Shown piece after piece: positions 53,094 through 63,016 of a stretch of DNA of 64,000 bases; position 1 is the first letter of the stretch, and each line of letters opens with the position of its first letter. Origin of the DNA: Vibrio pomeroyi (GTDB taxonomy: Bacteria > Pseudomonadota > Gammaproteobacteria > Enterobacterales > Vibrionaceae); the NCBI GenBank assembly GCA_041879425.1, contig CP090854.1, forward strand, positions 1,736,001 through 1,800,000, read 5' to 3'. The position numbers and the translations under genes were made by a program. Below the pieces are notes generated by a model. The model did not search any database and had not been told where the DNA came from. It was given only the letters and a program-made list of their open reading frames with translations.

Positions 53094-53648
53094 ATGAACA
53101 AACAACTTGAATATTTAATCCATCAAGTTCCTGAGTTAGTTGAGACTGCTAAAGTGTGTCGAGAAGTAGGGTTGCCAAGCTTCTATATTGCTGGTGGCGT
53201 TATTACTCAAGTCATCTGGAATAGCATTGAAAATAAACCACTTCTCGATCAGGTAAAGGATTTTGATATCGTTTATTTCGACAGTTCTCAGATCGCCAGT
53301 GAAGGTGAGTTTAAAAGTCGCATTCGCTCACGGTTAAGTCATATCGTAGATATCGATGTAAAAAATCAAGCAACTATCCATGAGCGCTATTCGACGAAGT
53401 TCGGATGTTCCATTCAGCCATATGAGCGTGTTGAGCAAGGTATTGAATCTTGGTTATCCGCGTTCGCTATTGGGTTTACTATAGAACAGTCCAATCATGT
53501 AAGAATTTTTGCTCCTTATGGATTAGAAGACGCTTTTAACATGTTGATCAAGCCAAACAAACGAGCAATGACCGAAGCGAACTACAACAAAATGACAGCT
53601 AGTTACAAAGCTCGATGGCCCCAAGTGCGAGTGCTATCTTGGAATTGA
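53094..53648 (+). CDS. Nucleotidyltransferase-fold protein (NTP_transf_6)
   Basis: A protein of 184 residues. FYIAGGVITQVIWNSIENKP and the acidic pair in VKDFDIVYFD, plus ESWLSAFAIGFTI and GLEDAFNMLIKPNK, fit the NTP_transf_6 family of minimal nucleotidyltransferases. Substrate unknown. Single gene on the plus strand. Confidence 0.83.
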   Translation: MNKQLEYLIHQVPELVETAKVCREVGLPSFYIAGGVITQVIWNSIENKPLLDQVKDFDIVYFDSSQIASEGEFKSRIRSRLSHIVDIDVKNQATIHERYSTKFGCSIQPYERVEQGIESWLSAFAIGFTIEQSNHVRIFAPYGLEDAFNMLIKPNKRAMTEANYNKMTASYKARWPQVRVLSWN

Positions 53649-53681
53649 CGACCAATTCCCAATGAACCTAAAGGGCACGGG

Positions 53682-53730
53682 AAGCGATAACTAAGAACTG
53701 CGTAGTGTACAAAGTTCTTAGTTATCGCTT
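53682..53730. repeat. Perfect 18-bp inverted repeat
   Basis: AAGCGATAACTAAGAACT and AGTTCTTAGTTATCGCTT are exact complements around a 13-nt loop. A T-poor tail follows, so it is not a standard terminator. The arms contain AAC/GTT outer parts reminiscent of a very small attC, but there are no unpaired extrahelical bases. Confidence 0.9.
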
Positions 53731-53775
53731 AAATTATTAGCTTTCGTCTTTAAAACGTTTGGAGCTTACTTGTTT

Positions 53776-54255
53776 ATGAAAATCAGAGAAATGCATTTAG
53801 CTGATCTGCCAGCCTTATACGACATTTATACAGATAAAGAAGTCGTGAACAACAATCGCTATTCAGCTGATATCAAGCGGGAAGAGTTTGATGCGATGTT
53901 CAATGACAACCAACGCCATTTCGTTGCCATTGCTAAAGATGGCGAACTTTTAGGGCATTTAGCGTTAAATCTCTCGACAAAACCAAGATTAAAACACTCT
54001 GCTTCTTTTGGGGTTGCCGTAGCAAAAGCCTCCCGTGGAAAGGGCGTGGGTCGTTTTTTATTAGAACACTTGGTGTCTTATTGTGACAAAGAGTTGGATC
54101 TAGCACGCCTTGAATTGGAAGTTCATGCGAACAATGCTGCTGCGTTGTCGCTGTACAAGTCATTTGGCTTTGAAGTCGAGGGGACAAAACGCAACGCAGT
54201 GCTGGTTGAAGACGAACTTATAGACATCATTATCATGTCGAGGGTCGGTAATTAA
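53776..54255 (+). CDS. GNAT family N-acetyltransferase (amino-acid type)
   Basis: A protein of 159 residues. GVAVAKASRGKGVGRFLLEH holds the acetyl-CoA loop, and NAAALSLYKSFGFEVEGTKR the C-terminal part, as in RimI-like and phosphinothricin-type acetyltransferases. The start is the first ATG; a TTG two codons upstream is also possible. Confidence 0.85.
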   Translation: MKIREMHLADLPALYDIYTDKEVVNNNRYSADIKREEFDAMFNDNQRHFVAIAKDGELLGHLALNLSTKPRLKHSASFGVAVAKASRGKGVGRFLLEHLVSYCDKELDLARLELEVHANNAAALSLYKSFGFEVEGTKRNAVLVEDELIDIIIMSRVGN

Positions 54256-54501
54256 GTCTCAGTTGAACTCTCGATTTAAGACATAGGCTAATTACACTGT
54301 TCAAACTCTGGGTGAACACATCATGTTATGTGTAATGCAGCAACCAACGTAAAACTGCGTTACATGAGATTCACCCAAGACTGGGTTTTATATCGAGTTA
54401 TAGAGATATAAGTGCATTTTAGGTGCGCTATTTTTGGTAATTAACATTCCCTGTCGATTATCGAATTTTCATCAAACCAACTATTAAGACAGGGAACGGA
54501 A

Positions 54502-54924
54502 ATGAACAGAATTACTTGGACTGCACTTGTGCCGATTTTGCTATCAATGGCAATGGTATTTAGCACTTATAGCTATGGAAGCCAGAGTGACTTAGAAGCG
54601 ATCACTGTGTCGTTGGCGTTGGCTGCACCTTTGATTTTTACCTTTGTATTGGTTTTCTTATTTTGTCGAGATAGTACCGCTGATAGATATGCGTTACTCG
54701 GAACCGCTGCTATTTGCGCGCATCTCTTTACAGTGTTGCTCCATTTGTTTTGGAACGGATTCATGTTGACCGATGTGGTTAATAAAGACGGGTTAGGGCC
54801 TGCTCAAGGCTATTCCGGTTTGATACTTTGGTTTGGCAGTATCAAGGCGATGTTACTTGGCTTGGTTGTTGGAATTTGCCTGCATTACGTACCTCGGATA
54901 TTTAGGAAGCTAGCTGTAAGATAA
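54502..54924 (+). CDS. Membrane protein, hypothetical
   Basis: A protein of 140 residues with four hydrophobic segments (~8-24, 36-54, 64-88 and 108-128). No family recognised. CAGGGAACGG precedes the ATG. The upstream 240 bp hold no gene. The next membrane gene starts 44 bp downstream, so the two may form a small operon. Confidence 0.68.
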   Translation: MNRITWTALVPILLSMAMVFSTYSYGSQSDLEAITVSLALAAPLIFTFVLVFLFCRDSTADRYALLGTAAICAHLFTVLLHLFWNGFMLTDVVNKDGLGPAQGYSGLILWFGSIKAMLLGLVVGICLHYVPRIFRKLAVR

Positions 54925-54968
54925 GGTTAGCTCAACCATTAACACGTTCGCCTAAAGGAGTTTGAACG

Positions 54969-55382
54969 ATGTTTTACAGTAAGGAACTTAACAAAGGATT
55001 ACTTTTGATCCTCTGCGTGATTAGCGCGTTTATCGTGTTTACCTCTGAAAGTAGTTACGGAGCCTTGTTTGCACTGTCAATCAACGCCTTAATTGCCGTT
55101 CTGTTTTTCTCCATGACCATTGAGCTCAAAAGCGACATACTGACTTGGTATTTCGGCTTTGGGTTCTTACGCAAAACTGTGAAGGTATCTGATATCATTG
55201 ACACATCTTTTTACCAAACGAAGTGGTATCAAGGGATTGGTATCCGAATGTTGAGTGATGGATGGCTGTATAATGCATCAATTGGCTCGGCGTTGAAGTT
55301 AAGTTTAAGTGATGGGAAACAGTTTTATATCGGCTGTAAGAATACAGAAGACTTGAAACGCGCCTTGAGCAAGTGCGCCTAG
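54969..55382 (+). CDS. Membrane protein with a PH-like C-terminal domain
   Basis: A protein of 137 residues. Two hydrophobic helices (~9-26 and 31-49) precede a strand-rich C-terminal part (DILTWYFGFGFLRKTVKVSD, LKLSLSDGKQFYIGCKNTED), which looks like the bacterial PH domain of small membrane proteins. A strong AAAGGAG lies upstream. Function unknown. Confidence 0.7.
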   Translation: MFYSKELNKGLLLILCVISAFIVFTSESSYGALFALSINALIAVLFFSMTIELKSDILTWYFGFGFLRKTVKVSDIIDTSFYQTKWYQGIGIRMLSDGWLYNASIGSALKLSLSDGKQFYIGCKNTEDLKRALSKCA

Positions 55383-55425
55383 CGAAACGAAATACACGCG
55401 TTGGTTTTTATTGGTAAGGTAAGTT

Positions 55426-55758
55426 GTGATTGAATTTAAAACGGTCGGTCTTTTTGTCGTTACGGCGATAGCGGAAATAGTAGGGTGTTATTTACCGTAT
55501 CTGTGGCTAAGGGAAGATAAGAGTATTTGGTTACTGATCCCCGCGGCAATAAGCCTTGCTGCATTTGCTTGGTTACTCACGTTACATCCTACGGCGACAG
55601 GGCGTGTCTATGCGGCTTACGGTGGTGTGTATATTTCGGTGGCATTAGTTTGGCTATGGCTGGTTGATGGTGAAAAGCCGACAGCGTGGGATATGGTTGG
55701 CGGCTCGATAGCACTGCTTGGTATGGCGATCATTATGTTCGCACCGAAAAACGTGTAA
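55426..55758 (+). CDS. ynfA: YnfA family membrane protein (UPF0060)
   Basis: A protein of 110 residues with four membrane segments and the family signatures [35 protein letters not shown] and [13 protein letters not shown]. YnfA is an SMR-like small membrane protein; some homologues affect drug resistance. GTG start. Confidence 0.88.
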   Translation: MIEFKTVGLFVVTAIAEIVGCYLPYLWLREDKSIWLLIPAAISLAAFAWLLTLHPTATGRVYAAYGGVYISVALVWLWLVDGEKPTAWDMVGGSIALLGMAIIMFAPKNV

Positions 55759-55816
55759 CTAGATAACAGCATTGGCGAGTACTGAATCGCGTATTCTTAA
55801 GGAAGAGTTAGGTAGC

Positions 55817-56032
55817 ATGGGAAAAGTTGATTGGCACAAGAATCATATTGATGAGAATACGTTGATAACGGATAGCTACAAAACGACTCAGAATGTTCGT
55901 CGATTTTTCAAATCCCAGTTTGGTGAGCAGTTTAAGTTCAATCGTGATTTCATGCTTTGGATGAAGAACGCAACAGGTTTGACGATGGGTGATGCCGTAC
56001 AAGAGTGGGCGAAGCGCAACCAAATTAAGTAA
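55817..56032 (+). CDS. DUF6434-like small protein
   Basis: A protein of 71 residues. VDWHKNHIDENTLITDSYKT, QNVRRFFKSQFG, then FNRDFMLWMKNATGLTMGDA match the layout I recall for DUF6434: a small DNA/SAP-like helical domain. An upstream TTG would add 15 residues, but this ATG fits the domain start. A terminator follows. Confidence 0.68.
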   Translation: MGKVDWHKNHIDENTLITDSYKTTQNVRRFFKSQFGEQFKFNRDFMLWMKNATGLTMGDAVQEWAKRNQIK

Positions 56033-56053
56033 TAACGTTTTATAGGAATACTA

Positions 56054-56087
56054 AAATACCGCTGATGGATTCAGCGGTATTTTTTTG
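56054..56087 (+). terminator. Terminator between the DUF6434 and TolC-like genes
   Basis: AAATACCGCTGA and TTCAGCGGTATTT pair (11 bp plus flanks) around a short loop, with a T-run on the plus strand and A-run before it, so it can serve both convergent genes. Confidence 0.88.
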
Positions 56088-56119
56088 CTTTTTGCTTAGG
56101 TGAGTAGTGTATCGATTTT

Positions 56120-57622
56120 CTAATTCACAGAAGCTACTTCGACACTTTGTGCTTCGCTTGCGACTTTCCAGTCACCGCCCAGTGCTTTGTATACTGCGAT
56201 TGTGGTATTGGCCGTTTGCAACTTAGCGGCCACTTGGCGGTCCTGCATCATTTTCTGTTGCCTTTGAGCATCCAATACCGACAAGTAATCCACTAGGCCA
56301 GCCTTGTATAACGATTTGGCTTTGCTGACTGCGTTATCGACGGCGAGGGTGGCTTCATCAATACGCTTTTGATTCTCTTGGCTGCGACCATAGGCAAACA
56401 AGCTTGAATCTACTTCTGCAAAAGCACTGTCTACCGAATGTTGGTAGTTAAGTGCGGCCGAGCGAAATCTTGCCTCGTTCATCTCTACCAAAGCTTCACC
56501 TCGGCCACCATCAAACACATTCCAACTGATGCCTACAGACGCAGCCCAACCAAATGAGTCGCTACTGAACAAGTCATCAAAACTTCCAGCGGTAACGCCA
56601 GGGGTTCCTGTTAAGAAGAACTTTGGATAGCGATTGGCAATACTCGCACCGAGCTCTTCGTTAATCGCAGCCATTTCACGTTCTGCTATTCTGATGTCTG
56701 GGCGTTGCTCTAACAAGTCAGACGGTATCCCTGTAGGGATAACATCTTTCATTCTTGGCAAAGTAAATTCGCCCGCTAAACGTTGGTTGACGTTCGCTAG
56801 CGATTCACCCAACAACACCGCCATACGTTGCTTGTGAACTTGTTCGGCAATTTCTAACTGCGGAATAATCGACTCTGTCGCTGCGAGCATCGCTTTGGCT
56901 TGAGCGAGATCTAACTCAGAGCCATAACCGCTGCGAACCACTTTGGTTACCAACTCAAGTGTGCGTTGTTGGTCTTGGATGTTTTCCATTGCTATCGCTT
57001 TGCGTTCTTGCGCGCCGCGGTATTGCAAGTAGTTGTGAATCACGTCTGCAGTAATCAAGGTGTTCAACCCCGATTGGAATATCTCAGCTTGTTCTACTCG
57101 AATTGTTGCTGCGTTGGATTGTCTGTCGATACGTCCGAACAAGTCCATTTCCCACGCAATGCTCGCTCCTAAAAAGCCACCATCGTGTTGTGCTTCAAGC
57201 AACGACATACCAGTGGCTGATTCAACTGCGTCTGACGCGCCAAATACAGGACCGAGTAGGGAGTCGTTCTCACTCAATTGATAGTTGTAGTAACCACCAC
57301 CAACATTCACAGTCGGCACTTTGAAAGATTCAACGACAGTCTTGTATGAGTTCGCCATGTTGATTCGTTCGGCTGCCAGTTTTAGCGGGATGTTCTGGTT
57401 TTGAACCTCGGCCACTAACTGGTTAAGCGTTGGATCATTGAACTGCGTCCACCAATGGTTGTGTTGTTGGCCTGTTTCACTCTGGCTTTCACTATCTTGG
57501 CTATACAAGAAGGTTTCTGCCATGGTGGTTTGCGGCTCTTCATAATCAGGACCAATCGCACAGCCCGTCAGTAACAAGGCTAGGGCAATAGGAGCCACTT
57601 TAAACTTAGGTAATAGATACAT
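56120..57622 (-). CDS. RND efflux outer-membrane channel lipoprotein (NodT/OprM family)
   Basis: A protein of 500 residues. The lipobox LLTGC follows a signal peptide (MYLLPKFKVAPIALA). Two repeats of the TolC-type fold appear (ALNYQHSVDSAFAEVDSS and LAAERINMANSYKTV style helices), and the start QPDIRIAEREMAAINEEL-like segment is typical of OprM-like proteins. It forms the exit duct of the tripartite pump, last gene of the operon. AAGGAGC precedes the ATG. Confidence 0.92.
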   Translation of the reverse strand: MYLLPKFKVAPIALALLLTGCAIGPDYEEPQTTMAETFLYSQDSESQSETGQQHNHWWTQFNDPTLNQLVAEVQNQNIPLKLAAERINMANSYKTVVESFKVPTVNVGGGYYNYQLSENDSLLGPVFGASDAVESATGMSLLEAQHDGGFLGASIAWEMDLFGRIDRQSNAATIRVEQAEIFQSGLNTLITADVIHNYLQYRGAQERKAIAMENIQDQQRTLELVTKVVRSGYGSELDLAQAKAMLAATESIIPQLEIAEQVHKQRMAVLLGESLANVNQRLAGEFTLPRMKDVIPTGIPSDLLEQRPDIRIAEREMAAINEELGASIANRYPKFFLTGTPGVTAGSFDDLFSSDSFGWAASVGISWNVFDGGRGEALVEMNEARFRSAALNYQHSVDSAFAEVDSSLFAYGRSQENQKRIDEATLAVDNAVSKAKSLYKAGLVDYLSVLDAQRQQKMMQDRQVAAKLQTANTTIAVYKALGGDWKVASEAQSVEVASVN

Positions 57623-57634
57623 GTTTACTGCTCC

Positions 57635-60600
57635 TTATTGAGTGATGTTGGTTTGCTGTTTGTCTGTATTGCTAGGCGTTGCATCAAGCATGACCACCGC
57701 ATCTTTAATGGCATCAGACACGCTTACCATCTCTTCCCCTCGGTAGAAGAGTTTGTACAACGCAGGCATAACGAACAGAGACAACACGGTTGCAGCCGCC
57801 AAGCCACCGATAATCGTCGCGGCCATTTGGTCAAACAGGAGATCCGTAAGTAGCGGGATCATGCCGAGTGCTGTTGTGAGTGCGCCCATTGAGATTGCCA
57901 TAGTGCGGTTTACCGTCGCTTCTTTGATGGCATCCGACAGTGTGCGACCGTCTTTACGTTCAAGTTCGATCTGGTCCATCAGTACAATACCGTTTTTGAT
58001 GATCATGCCTGTTAACGTGACTGCGCCGATCAATGCCATAAAGCCGAATGGTTTATCCAATAACAACAAGCTGAATGTCGCGCCCGTCGCCGCAAGCGGT
58101 AAAGTGGTGAGAATAATCACAGGTTGCTTAAAGCCGTTAAACATCGCGACCAGAATAACCACCATCAACAACATCGCTTTTGGCAGTTGTTTTAGGATGT
58201 CACTGACCGCTTTATGTTCGTCGTAATATTCGCCGCCCCATTCAAGGCTGTAGCCCGGTGGAAGCGCGATGGCTTCAATGTCGTCGATTACTGAGTTTCT
58301 AACGGCAGCAGGAGTGGTGTAACGGCCAACACCGGCTTGTGCAGTAATGGTTTTCACTCGGTCACGACGCCAAATCATAGTTTCTTCGCTTGTTAGTTCA
58401 AAACCATCCACCACTTGTCCTAAAGGCACGCTGTGTAAGCCCAATAGCGAACGAACAGGCAACGTTTCTAGTGATTCTAGGTTGCGATCTGTGCCTCGAA
58501 GTTGAATGGTGATCAGCTCATCGTTTAGGTTCATTCGACCCAGTGGCATGCCTTCAGAGGCGCGCTTCATTGCGAATGCGATGTCTGCTCGGTTAATACC
58601 AGCCTGACGAATTTTGTCTTGGTTGATGATGGGCTCAAGCACTTTGCTTTTTTGTCGCCAATCGTCGCGCACGTATTTGGTATCAGGGTGCGCTTTTAGG
58701 ATGGCTTTCGCTTGGTTCGACAGATCATGCAGCACGGCAACATCTGGGCCTGAAAAGCGAGCTTCGACACTGAATTTATCTGAGGTCGCTAGTTTTAAAC
58801 CTCGGAATCGCGGATTGGCGTCAGGAAACTCTTTCGCTAGCCACTTGTCACCACGAGCAATCAGTGTGCTGAGTGATGGATAATCAACAGCGTTAATCAA
58901 GATCTGACCATAAGCAGGGTCGAACGGTTCAGGCTCAATGGTTACCGAGAAACGCGGTGCGCCAGCGCCCACATAGGTTGAAATATTAGTCACTTCTGGC
59001 TGTTCAAGTAGCCATGCTTCAATGCGTTCAATGTCTTGTGAGGTTTGCTCTATCTTCGCTCCATTCGGTAGCCAGTAATCAAGGAACAAGATAGGGCGAT
59101 CCGCTTGCGGGATGAAGTTGATCGCTATGTTCGGAATTGCAAACGCGGTGACCAGAATAAGTGGGACGAGTGCAGTCAACGCTTTGATTGGATTATCGAC
59201 CGTCCAGTTGACGCTTTTACGGTACAAGCTTACTTTGGTGTCGGTGTTTTGTTTGGTTGGTTTGATGAACATCCAACACATAAGAGCAGTGAAGGTCATG
59301 GCTACAAACCAAGACAACAGTAGCGAAGATGCTATGATTAAAAACACTGAACTGGCAAATTCAGCGGCATCGGTTTGAGAGAAGATAACCGGACTTGCAC
59401 CCATAATCGCAATCACTGTTGCGCCAAACAAGGGTGTCGCTGTCTCTTTCACAGAATCAATGGCTGCTGCAGTTCGGTCGATGCCTTTGTTGATCTTCAC
59501 GATCATCATATCGGTGATCACAATTGCGTTATCAACTAACATGCCGAGCGCAAGGATAAACGTACCCAACGACACACGGTGCAAATCGATCGCCGCAATA
59601 TTCATGTAAATTAGCGTGAGTAGAATCGTCAATAGCAGGCTTGAACCAACAATCGTTGCACTCTTTAGCCCCATGAAGATCGACAATACAACAAACACAA
59701 TCGCGACACTTTCAAGCAGGTTGCTTACGAAGTTATCTATCGATTTCTGAACTTCTTCAGGTTGGTTGGCAACAGTCGCAACTTCAACACCTAAGGGCAG
59801 TGATGCTTGGAACTCGTCAACCACTCGATTGATGTCGTCACCCAGAGATACAACGTTCACGCCAGAGACTGGGCTCATTGCAAGAGTGACTGCTGGTACG
59901 CCGTTGTAGCGGTTTTCCGTCATCATTGGCTCTTGGTAACCCATGGTCACATCAGCAATGTCACCAAGTCGAATTAGACCCGTCCCTAAATCACTGACAC
60001 CACCTTTGATCATCAGGTTGTTAATATCAGCGAGTGAAGTGAACTGGCTAGATTGCTGAACACGAATGCGCTCACTGTCTGCAGCAAATTTACCCGCATC
60101 AAATGTGGCGTTTTGTGTATTGAGTTGACTCCAAACCTGAGCCATCGACAAACCATACTGCGCTAAACGTTCGTCTGGAATATCGATATGTACGACGCGA
60201 GGTTGTACGCCATGCAGTTCTACTTTTTTAATGCCATCTACGGTTTTAATGCGACGTTGTAACTCTTCTGCATAAGTGCGTAGCTCTGAAGGAGAAGCGT
60301 CTTCACCGTACACAGAGAAAAGCATGCCGTACACTTCAGAAAACTCATCTTGCACAATGCTGATTTGTGCTGTGCTCGGTAGCAGCATTTTCATGTCTGA
60401 TACTTTACGACGCAGTAAATCCCAATCTTGTGGCAGTTCTTTTGAGTTCAAAGATTCTTTTAAATCGACAAACACCATCGACATGCCCGGACGAGACAAT
60501 GAGCGCAGGCGGTTTAAGTTCGCCATCTCTTGAAGCTTTGTTTCTACCGTATCTGTTACCTGTTGTTCCACTTCTTCGGCTGATGCGCCGGGGTAGAGCG

Positions 60601-60745
60601 TAACAACAACCGCCGTTTTGACAGTGAAGCTAGGGTCTTCGAGCTTACCGAGGTCAAAATAGGAGTACAGGCCAGCGATAATACTTAATACAGTGAAGAA
60701 CAGGACGAAGGTTCGTTGCTTTATGGCAAAGTCAGCTAAGTTCAT
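57635..60745 (-). CDS. RND efflux permease
   Basis: A protein of 1036 residues, full length for an RND pump, with twelve membrane segments and two large periplasmic loops. The start MNLADFAIKQRTFVLFFTVL and segments VTLYPGASAEEVEQQVTDTV and LALGMLVDNAIVITDMM (helix 4 with the proton-relay Asp pair) are characteristic. It is closer to TriC/MexK-like pumps than to AcrB. It lies 12 bp before the channel gene, in one operon. Confidence 0.93.
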   Translation of the reverse strand: MNLADFAIKQRTFVLFFTVLSIIAGLYSYFDLGKLEDPSFTVKTAVVVTLYPGASAEEVEQQVTDTVETKLQEMANLNRLRSLSRPGMSMVFVDLKESLNSKELPQDWDLLRRKVSDMKMLLPSTAQISIVQDEFSEVYGMLFSVYGEDASPSELRTYAEELQRRIKTVDGIKKVELHGVQPRVVHIDIPDERLAQYGLSMAQVWSQLNTQNATFDAGKFAADSERIRVQQSSQFTSLADINNLMIKGGVSDLGTGLIRLGDIADVTMGYQEPMMTENRYNGVPAVTLAMSPVSGVNVVSLGDDINRVVDEFQASLPLGVEVATVANQPEEVQKSIDNFVSNLLESVAIVFVVLSIFMGLKSATIVGSSLLLTILLTLIYMNIAAIDLHRVSLGTFILALGMLVDNAIVITDMMIVKINKGIDRTAAAIDSVKETATPLFGATVIAIMGASPVIFSQTDAAEFASSVFLIIASSLLLSWFVAMTFTALMCWMFIKPTKQNTDTKVSLYRKSVNWTVDNPIKALTALVPLILVTAFAIPNIAINFIPQADRPILFLDYWLPNGAKIEQTSQDIERIEAWLLEQPEVTNISTYVGAGAPRFSVTIEPEPFDPAYGQILINAVDYPSLSTLIARGDKWLAKEFPDANPRFRGLKLATSDKFSVEARFSGPDVAVLHDLSNQAKAILKAHPDTKYVRDDWRQKSKVLEPIINQDKIRQAGINRADIAFAMKRASEGMPLGRMNLNDELITIQLRGTDRNLESLETLPVRSLLGLHSVPLGQVVDGFELTSEETMIWRRDRVKTITAQAGVGRYTTPAAVRNSVIDDIEAIALPPGYSLEWGGEYYDEHKAVSDILKQLPKAMLLMVVILVAMFNGFKQPVIILTTLPLAATGATFSLLLLDKPFGFMALIGAVTLTGMIIKNGIVLMDQIELERKDGRTLSDAIKEATVNRTMAISMGALTTALGMIPLLTDLLFDQMAATIIGGLAAATVLSLFVMPALYKLFYRGEEMVSVSDAIKDAVVMLDATPSNTDKQQTNITQ

Positions 60746-60754
60746 GGTGCGTAC

Positions 60755-61864
60755 CTACAGATCTTTTACTTGGATTGATGAGAAATGTTGACCTTCTTGC
60801 ACGTACTGCGCGCCACTCACCACCACATAGTCGCCATTGTGAAGTTCTGATTCGACACACGCGGTATTCTTACCGAATGAAGCGACATTGACGGGCACAG
60901 AGATGGCTTGCGAGTTTTTGATGGTGAATACCTGTTCGTTGCCTGACTGGTTAACGATGGAAGAATAAGGGAGGCAGAAATTGTCGCTGCTTTCACCCAG
61001 TTGTGTGGTGAGGGTAACCGCTTTGCCTGGTAACAAACTGAGCGTGTCACCATGTTCTAAATCGTCTAGACGATAGGTGACCGAATAGGTTTGTTTGATT
61101 GGGTGAGGGAGTGTAGAAATCTCAGTCGCATGACCAGTAATAGACTTCTTTGCGTGATACCAACTGATGGTGGCTTGTTGCTCGGCTTTGAATTGATGAA
61201 TCAGGTTTTCAGGCACATCAATGGTCACCTCAAGCTGTTCTGGCTTGTGGATAGTGAAAACCGAAACACCCGGCAGCACTTGTTCGTATTGGTCGAAATT
61301 AGAAGAGGCAACCACACCATCGAATGGGGCAAGCAGACGAGTGTAGCGAACCGAGTCTTTTGCTCGGCGTATGTTTTGTTCAACCACTTTTACGGCAGCT
61401 TCGCTGCGTTCATAGCCGCTGATCGCTCGATCTAAGTTCACGTCCGCAATTGCATTGTCATCAATCGCTTGTTTTACGCGAGCTAATTCTGCTTTTGCGA
61501 GTTTATGTGCTGATTTGGCTTCTAACGCGCGTGCTTGTAACTCTTCTAACGCCACTTGGTAATCGTGTGGGTCTAACTGAGCAATCGCTTGACCCTTTTT
61601 CACGCTATCGCCAGTTTTGACTAACAATTCTTGAATGGTACCGGGAACACGAAAAGCCACACCTGCCGTTTCAACCGATTGAAGTTTGCCTGTGAAAGTT
61701 TTGCTGGCTTGTTGAGGTTTAGATTCAAGTTGTACGACTTGAATTGGACGCTCTGCCGTTACTTTAGATGAATCTGCAGTTGGCTCCATAGAAACAGACT
61801 GGTTGCAACCGATAAGAGGGAGAAGAGTGGCTGCGAGTAGAGAGTAGCGATAGATGGACATCAT
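60755..61864 (-). CDS. RND periplasmic adaptor (membrane-fusion) lipoprotein
   Basis: A protein of 369 residues. The lipobox is LIGC after MMSIYRYSLLAATLLP. The lipoyl-like domain shows VAFRVPGTIQELLVKTGDSV and KKGQAIAQLDPHDYQ. A coiled hairpin (~residues 100-150) and a second lipoyl half follow. It joins the pump to the channel. GGAG 6 nt before the first ATG supports this start. It ends 9 bp before the permease gene. Confidence 0.92.
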   Translation of the reverse strand: MMSIYRYSLLAATLLPLIGCNQSVSMEPTADSSKVTAERPIQVVQLESKPQQASKTFTGKLQSVETAGVAFRVPGTIQELLVKTGDSVKKGQAIAQLDPHDYQVALEELQARALEAKSAHKLAKAELARVKQAIDDNAIADVNLDRAISGYERSEAAVKVVEQNIRRAKDSVRYTRLLAPFDGVVASSNFDQYEQVLPGVSVFTIHKPEQLEVTIDVPENLIHQFKAEQQATISWYHAKKSITGHATEISTLPHPIKQTYSVTYRLDDLEHGDTLSLLPGKAVTLTTQLGESSDNFCLPYSSIVNQSGNEQVFTIKNSQAISVPVNVASFGKNTACVESELHNGDYVVVSGAQYVQEGQHFSSIQVKDL

Positions 61865-61963
61865 GAATTGCTCCTAAATATTGATGGAGCAATTCTATCG
61901 AGATGAAGACTAGAGATAATCAGTGCTAACGGTATAACACTGTCACACTATTCATGACAATAA

Positions 61964-62842
61964 TTAGAGATTTGGCAATTCTTGTAATAAGAAATCAATC
62001 AATAATTGACTGGCATGGCTGAGTGCTTTGCGTTGTGGATACAACAACCAAGCTTCTTCTTGTTGCATGGTGTGATCAGGAAAAAGGTTGATCAGTGAGC
62101 CTTCTTTAAGCTCTTGTCTCACCATTAACTGAGGCAACAGGGCGATACCTCGATGACGGGTAGATGCGCCCTTCACAAAGCCAATACTGTCACTAACAAT
62201 CGACGGTTCTACCTTTACAACTTGGCCTGATATTTCCCACTCTTTATCAACATCACCACTCGGCCAACGGAAACAAACAAACGGAAATTTAGACAGCTCT
62301 TCAAGCGTTGTAGGTTTACCTGATTTAGCAATGTATTCAGGGCTAGCAACGAAAATACGGCGCAAATCCATTACCTTACGCGCGACAACATTAGAATCTC
62401 TTAAACGACCACCATGCATCGCAAGATCTAATCCTTGGCGGTACATGTCGATAAAGCCGTTACTGATGCTGCGAATATCAAGTTCAATCTCTGGGTAAAG
62501 ATCTTGGAATTTGAATAGGGTGGCTTGAACGATGTCACCAGTTTCAGGTAGCAAACCTATCTTGACTCGACCATGTGGCACTTCCAACAAGTTAGACGCC
62601 ATGTGATTGGCCTTTTCAAGTGCGCTTAAGGCTTTCAATAGCTCGTTGTAATAGAGTTCGCCGGATTTTGTGACTGACAAACTGCGTGTTGTACGAAAGA
62701 ACAACTGAATGTTCAAAGACTTCTCTAAGTCGTTGATACGGCGACTAACGTTCGCTCTTGGAAGGTCTAATGCATTCGCAGCGGCGGTAAAGCTACCAAG
62801 CTCGACCACGGTGGTGAACAATTTAAGATCTTCGATTTTCAT
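61964..62842 (-). CDS. LysR-type transcriptional regulator
   Basis: A protein of 292 residues. The N-terminal winged helix-turn-helix is seen in KLFTTVVELGSFTAAANALD and PRANVSRRINDLEKSLNIQL; the rest is a periplasmic-binding-like effector domain. It lies upstream of the RND operon in the same direction with 99 bp between, so it may control the pump. AGGACC precedes the ATG. Confidence 0.9.
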   Translation of the reverse strand: MKIEDLKLFTTVVELGSFTAAANALDLPRANVSRRINDLEKSLNIQLFFRTTRSLSVTKSGELYYNELLKALSALEKANHMASNLLEVPHGRVKIGLLPETGDIVQATLFKFQDLYPEIELDIRSISNGFIDMYRQGLDLAMHGGRLRDSNVVARKVMDLRRIFVASPEYIAKSGKPTTLEELSKFPFVCFRWPSGDVDKEWEISGQVVKVEPSIVSDSIGFVKGASTRHRGIALLPQLMVRQELKEGSLINLFPDHTMQQEEAWLLYPQRKALSHASQLLIDFLLQELPNL

Positions 62843-62911
62843 TGAAAGGTCCTTCGAACACAGGCTAGGAATGTTTCGCGGTATCGTATATCAAATGGTA
62901 TATAAAATCGA

Positions 62912-62947
62912 AAAAACCAATGAGTAAATACATACTCATTGGTTTTT
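62912..62947 (-). terminator. Terminator of the sugar-transferase operon (minus strand)
   Basis: AAAAACCAATGAGTA and TACTCATTGGTTTTT form a perfect 15-bp stem with a 6-nt loop. Read on the minus strand, a T-run follows. It separates the EPS genes from lysR. Confidence 0.88.
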
Positions 62948-63016
62948 ATAGGACTTGAATCAAAAAGCGCGGGACTAGGTTAGACGGATACTTACAATTG
63001 ATTGCAAAGTCTAGTT

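Noticed and set aside
57753..60603. Several plus-strand open frames opposite the RND permease gene
   Set aside because: They are shadows of a 1036-codon gene with clear family motifs.
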